A stretch of DNA of 64,000 bases from Granulicella sp. S190 (GTDB lineage Bacteria > Acidobacteriota > Terriglobia > Terriglobales > Acidobacteriaceae). The position numbers and the translations under genes are program-made. Positions 62,895 to 64,000 of this stretch are shown here, one piece after another. The first letter of the stretch is position 1; each line of letters begins with the position of its first letter. The stretch lies in the NCBI RefSeq assembly GCF_009766095.1, contig NZ_LMUD01000023.1, positions 408,219-472,218 on the forward strand, written 5' to 3'. Below the pieces are notes generated by a model, which saw nothing but the letters and a program-made list of their open reading frames with translations, was not told the DNA's origin and ran no database searches.

Positions 62895-63680
62895 ATGTAC
62901 CGCGACCGTTTGCATCACCTACTTCGCGCCTGCGTCGGCATGGCGTTACTGCTTTCGGTCATTCCAGCATTTGCGCAGAAACCAGCCACCTCGGTGAGGA
63001 ACATCGTGCTTGTGCATGGCGCATTCGCCGATGGAACAAGTTGGTCTAAAATCATCCCGATCCTCGAGCAAAAGGGATATCACGTTGTAGCGGTTCAGAA
63101 TCCGTTGACATCGCTGTCTGACGATGTAGCTGCGACGAAGCGCATCATCGCCCTGCAGGACGGCCCTATCATCCTGGTAGGACACTCCTGGGGTGGTGCG
63201 GTGATCACACAGGCTGGAGATGATCCGAAGGTAGCCGGGCTCGTTTATGTTGCCGCCTACGCGCCAGAGGTGGGACAGTCTGCAAATGACGCGAGCACGC
63301 CGTTCGGAATCACTGAGGGGCAGAAGCAGATCCGGGTCGACACCGAAAAGTTCGCTTCCATGACCTCTGAAGGAATCCTCAACGATTTTGCGCAAGGTTT
63401 GCCGATGGCCGAACGCAAGCTCATCCTGTCGGTACAGGGGCAAAGTTATGGTCCCATGTTCGGCGAAAAACTGACAGTTGCTGCATGGAAGACAAAACCA
63501 TCATGGGTGGTTATCTCAGCGGATGATCGTATGCTTCCACCTGCTATGGAAGAATCGGCCGCAAAGAAGCTGGGAGCTACAGCCGTGACACTGCAGACGT
63601 GCCATCTCGCGATGCTGCAAGAGCCAGAAAAAGTTGCCGGAGTGATCGATGACGCGGCGAAGAAGTCATCGGCCAGATAA
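62895..63680 (+). CDS. Exported EstC-like alpha/beta hydrolase
   Basis: 261 aa from ATG 62895 (AAGGAGA upstream), giving a signal peptide (MYRDRLHHLLRACVGMALLLSVIPAFA). EstC/hydroxynitrile-lyase-like family: IVLVHGAFADGTSW, nucleophile LVGHSWGGAVITQAG, SADDRMLPP (Asp region), and CHLAMLQEPEKV with the catalytic His. Likely an esterase of a small, unknown substrate. Followed 60 bp later by a close paralogue without signal. Confidence 0.92.
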   Translation: MYRDRLHHLLRACVGMALLLSVIPAFAQKPATSVRNIVLVHGAFADGTSWSKIIPILEQKGYHVVAVQNPLTSLSDDVAATKRIIALQDGPIILVGHSWGGAVITQAGDDPKVAGLVYVAAYAPEVGQSANDASTPFGITEGQKQIRVDTEKFASMTSEGILNDFAQGLPMAERKLILSVQGQSYGPMFGEKLTVAAWKTKPSWVVISADDRMLPPAMEESAAKKLGATAVTLQTCHLAMLQEPEKVAGVIDDAAKKSSAR

Positions 63681-63740
63681 CACCACGGCGATCAACCGCT
63701 TCGAATCCATAGACACGCAGCATCCACCAAGGAGGGCATC

Positions 63741-64000
63741 ATGTCTTCAGTTGTCAAAAATGTAGTTCTCGTTCACGGAGCATTTGCTGACGGCTCCAGT
63801 TGGTCTAAAGTGATTCCAATCCTGCAGCAGATGGGATACAACGCAGTCGCGGTTCAGAATCCGATGACTTCATTGTCGGACGAAGTCTCCTTCACAAAGA
63901 GAATCATCGCCCTTCAGGACGGTCCTGTAATCCTGGTCGGTCACTCATGGGGAGGCGCTGTGATTACTCAAGCTGGTGACGATCCCAAAGTTGCGGGTCT
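63741..64000 (+). CDS. EstC-like alpha/beta hydrolase, cytosolic paralogue (cut by window end)
   Basis: First 86 codons only; the gene runs past the right edge. It starts MSSVVKNVVLVHGAFADGS directly with the hydrolase fold, with GGAGG upstream and no signal peptide. The visible part (LVGHSWGGAVITQAGDDPKVAG) is nearly identical to the preceding gene, so the pair arose by tandem duplication with loss or gain of an export signal. Confidence 0.93.
   Translation, partial: MSSVVKNVVLVHGAFADGSSWSKVIPILQQMGYNAVAVQNPMTSLSDEVSFTKRIIALQDGPVILVGHSWGGAVITQAGDDPKVAG

Overview
The window looks like the chromosome of a soil Acidobacteriota, probably class Terriglobia (Granulicella/Edaphobacter/Terriglobus-like). 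The reasons are: an Oar-type TonB receptor with an N-terminal carboxypeptidase-regulatory domain and no SusD partner; PadR-linked permeases with the MacB-like extracellular domain typical of acidobacterial exporters; a MerR-HTH/TPR fusion; DUF6599-like and 'HxPHEPIH' membrane proteins; and dispersed 'GGATCTGC' and 'GGGGCACCC' hairpin repeats. The genus is an inference from gene style, not from a search. There is no integrase, transposase, CRISPR array or phage module.

Layout. 1-6.8 kb: the 3' end of alaS, small hypothetical proteins, a cell-wall amidase flanked and interrupted by heptamer repeats, a DUF6599-like protein, a candidate small RNA (sigma70-like promoter plus hairpin terminator) and tRNA-Thr. 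7.2-24.9 kb: a carbohydrate locus with SGNH esterase, GH78 rhamnosidase, LacI regulator, HSL-type esterase, a propeller protein, a divergent GH38-like enzyme, TonB receptor, a GH92 enzyme with an altered catalytic motif, and a BNR-repeat protein. Four copies of one palindrome with a central CG, TGGTAnCGnTACCA-like, lie in front of its transcription units and probably form the LacI regulon. 24.9-29.4 kb: an ABC exporter divergent from a PadR regulator and a MacB-like protein, with a long inverted repeat between them. 29.6-36.6 kb: housekeeping and orphan genes (MerR-TPR, acyl-CoA dehydrogenase, MFS, YheT hydrolase, DUF72, DUF4112) and tRNAs Arg, His and Pro.

36.6-47.2 kb: a tightly coupled minus-strand cobalamin operon under a B12 riboswitch: cobU, cbiA, (42-codon ORF), cobT, cobS, cobC, an unknown DGYHR protein, pduO-type adenosyltransferase, bluB, cbiP, cbiB, cobD. 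It covers cobyrinate amidation, lower-ligand synthesis, nucleotide-loop assembly and adenosylation, but not corrin-ring construction. The unknown gene sits where a threonine kinase function is missing and carries a motif resembling that of ParB/SerK-fold kinases. 47.3-51.2 kb: late haem synthesis (hemE, hemH, hemG) and purS, same strand.

51.4-64 kb: pyrophosphatase, an APC permease, repeats, tRNA-Ser, a DUF2127 protein, then a signalling/stress island: a 1,020-aa propeller histidine kinase, a cNMP-binding/FAD oxidoreductase fusion lacking the CxxC centre, a NarL-type response regulator, an alpha/beta hydrolase with two plausible starts (exported and cytosolic), an orphan degenerate kinase fragment and two tandem EstC-like hydrolases, the last cut by the window end. 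Four ACCCT...AGGGT-type palindromes precede genes of this island and may be the regulator's operators.

The most interesting leads are the unknown DGYHR gene of the B12 operon, the rhamnose/mannose locus with its predicted regulon and altered GH92 and GH38 active sites, the kinase/response-regulator island, and the candidate small RNA near 6.2 kb.
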